64,000 nt of DNA, from the NCBI RefSeq assembly GCF_024362695.1, contig NC_065406.1, positions 1,488,001 through 1,552,000 on the forward strand, written 5' to 3'. This DNA is from Pectinophora gossypiella. Lineage: Eukaryota; Arthropoda; Insecta; Lepidoptera; Gelechiidae. Shown here piece after piece: positions 45,701 to 51,669 of this stretch. A model generated the notes under the pieces. That model made no database searches. It was not told the origin of the DNA and worked only from the letters and a program-made list of their open reading frames with translations. The translations under genes and the position numbers were made by a program. The stretch's first letter is position 1; each line of letters begins with the position of its first letter.

Positions 45701-48700
45701 AGTTCGAGGCCATCACGGACCCGCAGAAGGCAAGTGACTTACACAGAGCGCAGCTCTTAATAGCTAGGTTGGGGAGAGACGAGTTGTCCAATGTCAGTGA
45801 TATTCTCGAAAATATGCCAGAGAATAATAAATTCGAGGCATTAAAATCGCGACTTATATCCGTATACGAGGAATCAGAGAGCCGACAGCTAAATCAACTA
45901 TTAAATGAAATTGAACTCGGCGATCAAAAACCTTCCCAGCTTCTCCGCCGAATGCGGAATAGGGTTCCGGACGAGACTCTGAAATTGCTCTGGGTAGGTA
46001 GACTACCAGTAACAATGAGGAGTGCTCTCGTTGCATGCGATAGTGGCGAAATAAAACTAGATAGTTTAGCTAAACTTGCAGATAAAATTATCGAAAACAT
46101 AAGGTTGTCTGACATAAGTGAAATAGCCAAACCTAGTTCTAGCGGCTTACAGTCCAGCAGTGGAGACATCGCTAGTGAACTAGCACAACTGAAATTGCAA
46201 ATATCTGCAATCGCCACAAAACTGAACAGCTTTGAGCGTCCATCGCGCGACCATACTCGTCAAACCAATCATGAACGGACGCGGTCACAATCACGCACCC
46301 GCACCGATAATTACAAAAAACAATCGGCCAAACCAGGTGACCCGCAATTTAAATGTTTTTATCATTTTACATATGGTGCTAACGCACGTAAATGCGGCGA
46401 CATACAAAATTGCAAATACGTTCGCTCGTCGGAAAACTAAACCCGACGTCGGCACAAGTAGCTAGTGTCGGCGTCAATAAAACATTTCGCCTATGTATCA
46501 CGGATACCAACAGTGGGATAACATTTCTCATAGACACGGGTGCCGACGTATCCGTACTAGCTGTAAAAAAACGGCCCACTACGCCCACGTCTGACTTTAC
46601 GTTATATGCTGCAAATGGTACGAAAATCAAGACGTACGGTGAAAAGTCTGTTACTCTTAACTTAGGACTACGCCGCCCATTTACGTGGAAATTCATCATT
46701 GCTGACGTACAACGTTCGATAATTGGCGCTGATTTTCTGGCCGCTAATCAACTTATGGTCGATCTCCACGGTAGAAAATTAGTAGATAAGGTTACATTAT
46801 TATCTCGTTGTACTAACATAACAAACGCTACTGAGCCAACTTTACGTTCCATTGATGTCACAAATGAATATCATCAACTTCTAAAGAAATTTCCCGACAT
46901 TACCAAACTGGAAAATTTCAAAGAAATACCTAAACATGACGTACAACATCATATTTATACAACTGGTACTCCGGTACATGAAAAAGCACGTCCACTTAAC
47001 CCGAGGAAATACAAATCGGCCAAAGCGGAATTCGAAAGAATGATGCAATTAGGTATTTGTAGACCTTCGAATAGCCCATGGGCTAACCCACTAGTTTGCG
47101 TCGATAAAAAAAACACACAGGAAACAAGACCGTGTGGAGATTATCGCAGACTTAACGCACAAACAATACCTGATAGATATCCACTACCAAGGTTACTCGA
47201 TTTCACATACATCCTCAAAGGAAAAAATATATTTTCAAAAATAGATGTGCGGAAAGCCTACCATAATATTCCCATGGCTCCACAAGATATTCCAAAAACT
47301 GCAGTAATTACACCATTCGGATTATTCGAATTCACACGTATGAATTTCGGTTTACGTAATGCCGCGCAAGATTTCCAAAGATTCGTGAACAACACATTAC
47401 AAGGCATTGACTTTGCTTTTGCTTATCTAGACGATATCATCATTGGTTCAGACTCCAAAAATCAACATCTGAAACATCTAGAAATCGTTTTAGATAGACT
47501 AAACACCCATGGCCTTACAATAAACACAGACAAGTGTGAATTCGGAAAACCGGAATTAATTTTTCTAGGTTATAACATTAGTCCCAACGGCATCACCCCT
47601 AGCCTAGAGAAAAAACAAATTATCAATGACTACCCTAAACCTAATACCATCGAAGAACTTCGTCGTTTTCTTGGAATGATGAATTTCTATCGACAAAGTA
47701 TTCCTAACGCCGCGGAAATTCAAGCTCCGTTACACGCGTATTTACATAACTCTAAAAAACACGATAAAACTAAAATTACTTGGACTGAAAGTGCACTACA
47801 AGCATTCAGTTTATGTAAAGAAAGTATTAATAATGCTACCACACTTTCACATCCCGACCCATCCGTACCGCTTATTTTAATGACGGATGCGTCAGGTATC
47901 TGCGTAGGAGCAGCTTTACATCAAAAAGTTAACGACACACTAGAGCCCTTAGGTTTCTTTTCAAAAAAGTTAACTGATACACAAAGTAGGTATAGTACTT
48001 ACGATAGAGAGCTCCTAGCTATTTATATGTCGATAAAACACTTTAGACATATAGTTGAAGGGAGAGAACTAATCGTGTTGACCGATCATAAACCTCTCAC
48101 ATTCGCCCTTAGCAAAAAAATCTCACCCTCAGACTCGCCGAGGAGATTACGCCAGTTAGATTTTATTTCGCAATTTTGCGATAAAATTGAATATATTGAA
48201 GGTGAGACAAACACAGTGGCAGACGCTCTATCTCGAATAGACGAAATATCGATTCCATCTCTATTCGACCATGCTAGTCTAGCTGAAAAACAAAATCAAG
48301 ATCCTGAATTGCAAGAATTAAAAAAACAAGACAACTTGCAATTCAAGCTCATATCTATGCCTCACTCGGACATTAAAATCTACTGCGAAACTTCAACTGA
48401 TAACGCTCGCCCATACTTACCAAAACAATACCGAGAACTCGCTATCAAAACACTTCATGGAGTGAGTCATCCCGGCATAGCTGCGACTAAGCTCCTAATA
48501 AAATCACGCTATTTTTGGCCCAGTATGAACATTGATATTAAACATTTCGTTAAAAAATGCATACCCTGTCAAAAATCGAAAGTGCAAAGGCACACAATAA
48601 CACCTCTAGCAGAGTTCGACAACGCCGCACGCTTTGAACACGTACATATAGATATTATAGGTCCTTTACCCCTATCAAATGACTTTAAATATTGCGTTAC

Positions 48701-50859
48701 CATCATAGATAGAATCACGAAATGGCCTGAAGTTATTCCCACCAAAGATATAACAGCTGAAACAGTCGCGAACGTGTTCGTAGAACATTGGGTAGCGCGT
48801 TTTGGTTGTCCAGTGCGGATAACTTCCGACCAAGGACGTCAATTCGAATCCGATCTATTTACACAATTGCTCAAAAGACTCGGTATCGAACGCGTACGCA
48901 CCACCGCATACAATCCCAAAGCAAATGGTATGGTCGAACGATTTCACCGGACGTTAAAAGCTGCTATAATGACAAAATGTGCAAATAACACCCAATGGGT
49001 ACAAGAGTTACCATTAGTGCTCCTAGGCCTACGTACAGCGCTAAAATTGGACCTAGGTTACAGCCCATCACAACTCTTGTATGGTACAGGAATCAGGTTA
49101 CCAGGGGATATGATCGCCCCAAACCTGAAGGGTAACATTAATGAACGTGAGCTGATAAAACAACTAGCAAATTCTTTAGCATCCGTTCCCACATTAACTA
49201 ATCTAAGCCCACACGGCAATAATCATAAGGTCTTTGTTCATAAAGATTTAAGTGTCGCCTCTCATGTCTTCCTCCGAAACGAAGCTCGAAAATCGTTAAC
49301 ACATCCTTATGACGGTCCGTATAGAGTCATATCACGACACCCTAAATTCTATACCATTGACCATAACGGAAAGGATATCACTGTCTCAGTTGACCGTCTC
49401 AAACCCGCTTATCTTTTAAGTGATGACGATTATGTGTCGGTCACACGGCCATCATCGTCGGGTACTCATACACCGAACGCAACTGACACCACAGCGACAC
49501 AGGAAGAGATAAGGCCCACCGACGAAGATCACATCACCCCTGCCGTCGTCTCACGTTCACATACAGAGATAACACCGCAACCGCCTCCGAGAACAATTAC
49601 AACAAGGTCCGGCAGGCAAAGCAGACCAGCAGTTCGCTTCAATATCTGAACGAGCAAACACACCTTCTTCCCTATTTATTAATACTACCCATCACCATCT
49701 CTATATTATAATGGGTACTCCCGAGTCAAAGATTGTCGTCGCGCAGAACGCCGGGTCGGGCGTCAACAAGGCCAGTGCATCACACGGCGAGTTTACCTCT
49801 GCAAATAATATGTCCCTCGCAGCAGTTGCAGTCGTCAGCGGTACAGTCTGCATCGGTATACTATACTTCATATACCGGTGTGGAAGGAAAAAGTTTGACA
49901 AATACCTCAACAGACGCGTCAACACCATCATGATCGCAGCAGCAACACAGACGCAACCCACCCCAACCGCACCCCCGGCGCAACAACAACAGAGTCACGC
50001 CCACCACTACGTGCCCTAACGACAAGGTGACTGATAATAACGGTTTATCGGTTATCGGTTTTTCGGTGCGTCGTTAATGTGACCGATAATATATTCGCGA
50101 GTGCTCATAAGTGCGCGCTTAAAAAACTTTAAAACAAACACGTAGCTTTAAGTAAACCATTCATTAAATTTATTTTTTATTTTTCTCATATAGGTTACTT
50201 ATACATCATTTATTTCTTTTCTTTTTTTATTTTTGTTAGCACATAGATATCAACTTGTATTTTTCATAAGGGGTAGTTTATACAAAAGGGGGAGGTATTG
50301 TAGCGTAGCTCATATTACTTTTTATGGTAAACATAGAGATAAGTTAGCTTTAAGAACTTTTGTAAGTCAGTCACCTAGTAAACGCCTTACAGTGAACACG
50401 CACTTATTATTTGCCGCCCTTCTGAACCACATAATAATATACGTAGTCTCACATCCAGTCAGTATCACCACAATTAGTATAAACCACACTATTTCAGCAA
50501 AGTAATGACCATTTCGGCAAAAGGGAATAACGGGGCATATTAAACTGAGTCCTTGAGCTAATGATAGGTACCTAAGCTATTCTAAGTATTTGATTTGATA
50601 TAACTATGGACCTATCGGATTTGGTAAAGTACCTATCACGATACGATAGCGTGCACAACCATCTCATTCATTCATTAGAGGCGTTATCACACGTTTACTC
50701 ATCGTCAGTTATTGTTGGCATAGCAACAAAGCCACTTTCAATATTATTATTTTTGTGTGTGTAGAGGAAATCCAAGTGAAGGTACAAGCAGCAGTGATCG
50801 CCGCGCCGGCCTACGACATCGTCAGCTGCCAACAACTGCGCAATGTCCGGGGCGATTAA
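30739..50859 (+). CDS. AK8: Adenylate kinase 8-like protein, 11 exons
   Basis: AK8 is a two-domain nucleotide kinase associated with cilia and sperm flagella in animals. Exons: 30739-30831, 31489-31624, 32037-32122, 32526-32631, 32811-32995, 33490-33700 (or from 33487), 34810-34934, 36067-36158, 39560-39710, 42846-42936, 50765-50859. Phases agree throughout and give 456 residues; human AK8 is 479. The second kinase domain is clear: a loop GPRGSGRKTQAR, then DFTELYHIARERND, DCIDHGWVMTGYP and VIILNSDW. The P-loop Lys of G-x-x-G-x-G-K is Arg. The first domain has VMVLVSPELN where a loop should be and lacks the whole GKT signature, so catalysis is doubtful in both halves. Intron 5 uses a GC donor (AAG|GCAATT). 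The final 7.8-kb intron is mostly Tc1 and Gypsy DNA. Family identity is secure; activity is not. Confidence 0.85.
30851..31071. repeat. MITE family F, copy 1
   Basis: Inverted ends AGTGTTAGTGACATGGTACG and GTTACGATGTCTCTAACACC enclose an ATTCAGACCATGATTGTGAG block and its partner. It lies in AK8 intron 1. Four more copies occur as two pairs, at 41552-42020 and 57482-57950. Confidence 0.75.
31196..31445 (+). repeat. tRNA-derived SINE family C, copy 4
   Basis: The start reads CCTTGTGGTCCAACGGTTGA and then TTTCGAATCCTGGTGGG, followed by the GGCACGTTAAGCCGTTGGTC core. It ends 43 bases before AK8 exon 2. Confidence 0.65.
32160..32500. repeat. Inverted-end repeat family I, copy 1
   Basis: Rich in GGGATC and GATCCC words, with AGTCGGGATTGCATTGCC at the right end. 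A related element with similar ends (GGAATGCAATCCCGATTCGA) occupies about 35402-35977. Both lie in AK8 introns. Confidence 0.5.
33265..33422 (-). repeat. Single arm of inverted repeat family H
   Basis: Shares ACGGGTTCTTACCGCGTTTA, GATATGAGACTCCCGATATT and TGCAAGTGCCATGATCACGG with the arms of the element at 60317-60722. It lies in AK8 intron 5. Confidence 0.7.
33727..33940 (-). repeat. Interspersed repeat family A, copy 2 (inverted, truncated)
   Basis: Complement of the family, beginning 27 bases after the AK8 exon 6 donor. Its partner at 34007-34325 is in the opposite orientation, so an exon 6 to 7 transcript could form a long hairpin. Confidence 0.75.
34007..34325 (+). repeat. Interspersed repeat family A, copy 3
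   Basis: Full-length copy from TTTCGACGTGACATTATTGT to GGCTAGAGTAATCAGGTCGT. It lies in AK8 intron 6. Confidence 0.8.
34489..34637 (+). repeat. MITE family E, copy 2
   Basis: Runs from GTCGCGAGCATTAATATG to GTGGGTACATTATATTGCTC plus ATGACC. It lies directly upstream of the GC-rich island at 34652-34759. Confidence 0.7.
34652..34759 (+). other. GC-rich open island, possible AK8 cassette exon
   Basis: A 108-bp segment in AK8 intron 6, open in one frame, in which nearly every codon from about 34670 on ends in G or C, like the neighbouring AK8 exons. It is preceded by GTAAGTAG and followed by CAT|GTTCAT. If spliced between exons 6 and 7 it keeps phase 1 on both sides and adds 36 residues, including HNFTDVVSEMPKAILG. 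The following intron would be only 50 bp and the donor is weak. Inserting it would interrupt the kinase fold. I do not recognise the peptide. Confidence 0.35.
35113..35285 (-). repeat. SINE fragment
   Basis: Contains ACTCCACCACGCTGCTCCAC and GGGACCAACGGTTTAACGTG, shared with the copies at 12361-12617 and 24712-24985. Confidence 0.55.
35402..35977. repeat. Inverted-end repeat family I, copy 2
   Basis: The left end GGAATGCAATCCCGATTCGA and the right end GATCGGGATCTGCATTCCCG are complementary apart from small differences. It lies in AK8 intron 7, about 90 bases before exon 8. Confidence 0.55.
36748..38200 (+). repeat. Interspersed repeat family A, copy 4, split by foldback element
   Basis: Left part 36748-36788, right part 38016-38200. 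Joined, they follow the family order from the GCCGGACAAATGGGGAGCGC block to the GGGGTCGGTATCGGGGT block. The interruption is the foldback element, with an 8-bp duplication at the break. The copy is more diverged than the others. Confidence 0.8.
36789..38015. mobile_element. 1.2-kb foldback (long inverted repeat) element
   Basis: Two arms of about 410 bp (36789-37198 and 37607-38015) are inverted copies, starting TGTGATGCTTCGTCGCCACG at each outer end. They match almost perfectly over their length. The 8-bp CTCTAATC occurs on both flanks (36781-36788 and 38016-38023), a target duplication of hAT-like size. A second palindrome of about 40-bp arms sits in the middle (about 37512-37605). There is no transposase, so this is a non-autonomous element mobilised by another's enzyme. 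The small open frame at 37640-37837 is only arm sequence. Confidence 0.85.
39609..40355 (+). repeat. Minisatellite made from AK8 exon 9
   Basis: The last 102 bp of exon 9, its donor and a short spacer are repeated. The word AACGTGGCC (or a near match) starts units at 39609 (in the exon), 39733, 39813, 39937, 40061, 40185 and 40266. The spacing is 124, 80, 124, 124, 124 and 81 bp, so there are long units and short units lacking 44 bp. Long copies keep an open frame, a CCATAG acceptor-like start and a GTAGAG|GTACCACA or similar donor. Short copies have a stop after the DW codons and lack the donor. Confidence 0.9.
40991..41265 (+). repeat. SINE family B (HaSE-like), copy 3
   Basis: Matches 11767-12058 from GCGCTCGGTCTGCGATTGTT to GGGGACGTTAATGGGCTGG, with a GATGATGAAG end. 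It lies in AK8 intron 9. Confidence 0.75.
41552..42020. repeat. MITE family F, tandem pair 1 (copies 2 and 3)
   Basis: Copy 41552-41783 and copy 41801-42020 follow one another with a 17-bp gap. Each has inverted ends of the AGGGTGTTAGTGAC type and two mirror-image GATTCAGACCATGATTCTGA blocks. Confidence 0.75.
42318..42655 (-). repeat. tRNA-derived SINE family C, copy 5 (longest)
   Basis: On the minus strand it starts GGTCCAGTGGTTGAGCGATG and then GAGTTCAATTCCCGGTGGG, in A box and B box order. It runs through the GGCACGTTAAGCCGTTGGTC core to the GTTGATGAGGTTGGTACTCC end. It lies in AK8 intron 9, about 190 bases before exon 10. Confidence 0.75.
43321..44955 (+). mobile_element. Complete Tc1-type DNA transposon
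   Basis: A 1635-bp element with matching ends: CACTTCTCATCAAAAAAATC continuing to 27 perfect bases, then diverging. TA dinucleotides flank both sides (43319-43320 and 44956-44957), the target duplication of the Tc1/mariner superfamily. It contains one uninterrupted transposase frame. It lies in the last AK8 intron, in the same direction as AK8. Confidence 0.92.
43658..44686 (+). CDS. Tc1-family transposase (DD34E)
   Basis: Cuts and moves the transposon that carries it, by TA-targeted cut-and-paste in the nucleus. The protein has 342 residues, normal for Tc1. Residues 1-110 form the paired-type helix-turn-helix DNA-binding region (VVAARLHLSLSSVHRVYKRY at 23-42), followed by a basic GSGRNR hook. 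The catalytic triad is D150 (VLFSDEC), D244 (FMHDNARAHT) and E279 (MNPIEHLWDEL). The 34-residue gap between the second Asp and the Glu defines the Tc1 class. No stop or frameshift interrupts it and both terminal repeats survive, so it may still be active. The start Met precedes the helical region directly. Confidence 0.95.
   Translation: MDTSPTEAAQVVALLDSGLSQRVVAARLHLSLSSVHRVYKRYRETGLFTRRSGSGRNRVTSERDDRFIVTTSLRNRRLNAFQLQQRLRVVRRVAVSDSTIRRRLKDRGLVPHKPANGPKLTADHRRARLNFAREHLNWSYLQWSKVLFSDECKIMLYGNDERNKVYRRDGERYAQCCIEEKVSYGGGSWTVWGGISADGKTELAFVSGPRLPALNCHRYVEECLEPHVMPYAHFIGNGFIFMHDNARAHTAGVVRDYLNEVDISIMEWPARSPDMNPIEHLWDELKRRIRARDPAPETLSQLQDAIQEEWDNIPQHVIVTLIRSMKNRMEAVIRARGGNTSY
45175..45397 (+). 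repeat. 5' LTR of CsRn1-type element
   Basis: A 223-bp repeat starting TGTAGCGTAGCTCATATTAC. It is identical to 50299-50521 except for one T/C difference in AGTATAAATCACAC. The element's promoter should lie here. Confidence 0.88.
45544..46440 (+). CDS. Gag protein of CsRn1-type retrotransposon
   Basis: Forms the particle that packages the element's RNA in the cytoplasm. The protein has 298 residues. A Gln/Pro-rich start is followed by a capsid-like region beginning near residue 36 (RIPDFWRTQPRLWFHQFEAI) and continuing to about residue 180 with RLPVTMRSAL. A Ser-rich linker and a basic RTRSQSRTRTD tract follow. The C-terminal knuckle reads C-F-Y-H ... C ... C, the C-H-C-C type in place of the usual C-C-H-C. 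The frame overlaps pol by 49 bp (46392-46440) and pol lies in the -1 frame, so a -1 ribosomal shift is expected. The GGAAAAC just before the stop is a candidate slip site. Confidence 0.88.
   Translation: MHGQAPSQPQCSAAAQPPTVQQQPSISPEQHAITINSRIPDFWRTQPRLWFHQFEAITDPQKASDLHRAQLLIARLGRDELSNVSDILENMPENNKFEALKSRLISVYEESESRQLNQLLNEIELGDQKPSQLLRRMRNRVPDETLKLLWVGRLPVTMRSALVACDSGEIKLDSLAKLADKIIENIRLSDISEIAKPSSSGLQSSSGDIASELAQLKLQISAIATKLNSFERPSRDHTRQTNHERTRSQSRTRTDNYKKQSAKPGDPQFKCFYHFTYGANARKCGDIQNCKYVRSSEN
46392..49649 (+). CDS. Pol polyprotein of CsRn1-type retrotransposon
   Basis: The open frame runs for 1085 residues and supplies the enzymes for reverse transcription and integration. In order: aspartic protease with DTGA near 48-51; reverse transcriptase with the YLDD catalytic box near 346-349; RNase H starting at a TDAS motif near 496; integrase with an H-x3-H-type zinc end (SHPG, then CIPCQK) near 690-730; and the integrase triad at HIDIIG (about 752), SDQG (about 812) and VERFHR (about 848). 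A GPYRVI-type C-terminal domain follows near 977-982, then a Ser/Thr-rich tail. This is Gypsy order (RNase H before integrase). It has no internal stop. The listed Met is probably not the true start, since synthesis should come by frameshift from gag. Confidence 0.93.
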   Translation: MRRHTKLQIRSLVGKLNPTSAQVASVGVNKTFRLCITDTNSGITFLIDTGADVSVLAVKKRPTTPTSDFTLYAANGTKIKTYGEKSVTLNLGLRRPFTWKFIIADVQRSIIGADFLAANQLMVDLHGRKLVDKVTLLSRCTNITNATEPTLRSIDVTNEYHQLLKKFPDITKLENFKEIPKHDVQHHIYTTGTPVHEKARPLNPRKYKSAKAEFERMMQLGICRPSNSPWANPLVCVDKKNTQETRPCGDYRRLNAQTIPDRYPLPRLLDFTYILKGKNIFSKIDVRKAYHNIPMAPQDIPKTAVITPFGLFEFTRMNFGLRNAAQDFQRFVNNTLQGIDFAFAYLDDIIIGSDSKNQHLKHLEIVLDRLNTHGLTINTDKCEFGKPELIFLGYNISPNGITPSLEKKQIINDYPKPNTIEELRRFLGMMNFYRQSIPNAAEIQAPLHAYLHNSKKHDKTKITWTESALQAFSLCKESINNATTLSHPDPSVPLILMTDASGICVGAALHQKVNDTLEPLGFFSKKLTDTQSRYSTYDRELLAIYMSIKHFRHIVEGRELIVLTDHKPLTFALSKKISPSDSPRRLRQLDFISQFCDKIEYIEGETNTVADALSRIDEISIPSLFDHASLAEKQNQDPELQELKKQDNLQFKLISMPHSDIKIYCETSTDNARPYLPKQYRELAIKTLHGVSHPGIAATKLLIKSRYFWPSMNIDIKHFVKKCIPCQKSKVQRHTITPLAEFDNAARFEHVHIDIIGPLPLSNDFKYCVTIIDRITKWPEVIPTKDITAETVANVFVEHWVARFGCPVRITSDQGRQFESDLFTQLLKRLGIERVRTTAYNPKANGMVERFHRTLKAAIMTKCANNTQWVQELPLVLLGLRTALKLDLGYSPSQLLYGTGIRLPGDMIAPNLKGNINERELIKQLANSLASVPTLTNLSPHGNNHKVFVHKDLSVASHVFLRNEARKSLTHPYDGPYRVISRHPKFYTIDHNGKDITVSVDRLKPAYLLSDDDYVSVTRPSSSGTHTPNATDTTATQEEIRPTDEDHITPAVVSRSHTEITPQPPPRTITTRSGRQSRPAVRFNI
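49711..50019 (+). CDS. Small membrane-type ORF after pol (ORF3), unknown function
   Basis: A separate 102-residue frame lies between pol and the 3' LTR, 61 bases after the pol stop. A polar N-terminal 33 residues is followed by one hydrophobic helix (MSLAAVAVVSGTVCIGILYF, about 34-53). A positively charged RCGRKKFDKYLNRR stretch and a Gln/Pro/Ala-rich tail ending HHYVP come next. There is no signal peptide. The charge pattern suggests a single-pass membrane protein with the basic side inside. It is far too short for an envelope protein and I do not recognise it. It could be a real element gene or a chance frame; the clean helix and basic flank favour a real one. Confidence 0.5.
   Translation: MGTPESKIVVAQNAGSGVNKASASHGEFTSANNMSLAAVAVVSGTVCIGILYFIYRCGRKKFDKYLNRRVNTIMIAAATQTQPTPTAPPAQQQQSHAHHYVP
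50299..50521 (+). repeat. 3' LTR of CsRn1-type element
   Basis: Second 223-bp LTR, ending ATTTCGGCAAA and followed by the AGGG target duplication. Confidence 0.88.
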
Positions 50860-51135
50860 CTAGCGCAAACCACCGCTTTTTTTTCCATTCAATGTTTCGT
50901 TGTTAGTAAGACTTCCATGGTTGAGCCACCGCGAGAAATTATTCGGTGGCCAGCCACGAAGGTGAGGTACTCTTGCATATTATACATATTTTGCGCGACC
51001 TTGGTGTCCGAGTGAGATTCCGTAAAATAAGTGCTTCGGTTACTTCACTCTGCCTACCCCTTTAGGGGTTACAAGCGTGAGTTTCTTTGCATGCATTTTT
51101 CTATAGGTAACTTATTATTGGTTAGATTCAGAAAC

Positions 51136-51171
51136 AATAAAAACATGTTCATCATAGAAAAATGTTTTATT
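51136..51171. terminator. Facing poly(A) signals of AK8 and BiP
   Basis: AATAAA on the plus strand (51136-51141) could end AK8, 277 bases after its stop. TTTATT at 51166-51171 (AATAAA on the minus strand) could end BiP, about 500 bases after its stop. If both are used, the two transcripts overlap tail to tail by a few dozen bases. Confidence 0.45.
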
Positions 51172-51669
51172 TCATGTACTCCTCCGTACTTCAATTGAAT
51201 TATTTAAATTACTACATAATTATATTATTCTGCTAATTAAGAACTAACAATTCTGCAGTCTCAAATTAATTACATACATAGAACACTGAGGTAGTCTCGG
51301 TGGACTGAGACTCTCGATTCATCTGATGTTGAACAAAACCAGTTGTTAGGAAGACGAACCGACACGGTTACAGTCATGGAAACAGGCCCTCGCACACATG
51401 TATCTATTGCTTTTCTAAAATAAAAATGCATCAATTTATACAATAAACAACACACAAACATACATCCTCACTTACACTCATGTGCGGCGAAAGAAACGAT
51501 TAAATCTCAGACGCGGCCGCCGCACACGACTCAACCAAACGCAATAAATATACACAACACTAAACACTTCGTGCTATACGGGCAGTGCACGGAGCGAGCG
51601 ACCCGCGCGTGCACAGCCTGTAGTGACCAGAGATCACATTTGGCTACCACACGATTACAGTCTGTTCAG

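Larger units (their letters stand above)
45175..50521 (+). mobile_element. Near-intact CsRn1/Kabuki-type Ty3/Gypsy retrotransposon
   Basis: The element is 5347 bp with 223-bp LTRs at 45175-45397 and 50299-50521 and a 4-bp AGGG duplication (45171-45174 and 50522-50525). After the left LTR, TGGTGACACCCGGACGTG (45399-45416) resembles the 3' end complement of tRNA-Trp, with two extra bases. A purine tract AAAAGGGGGAGG (50284-50295) precedes the right LTR. Gag uses a C-H-C-C knuckle. tRNA-Trp priming, the C-H-C-C knuckle and a 4-bp duplication together are recalled traits of the CsRn1 clade, which includes Kabuki of Bombyx. The LTRs differ by one base by eye. It lies in the last AK8 intron, same strand. 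Confidence 0.92.
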
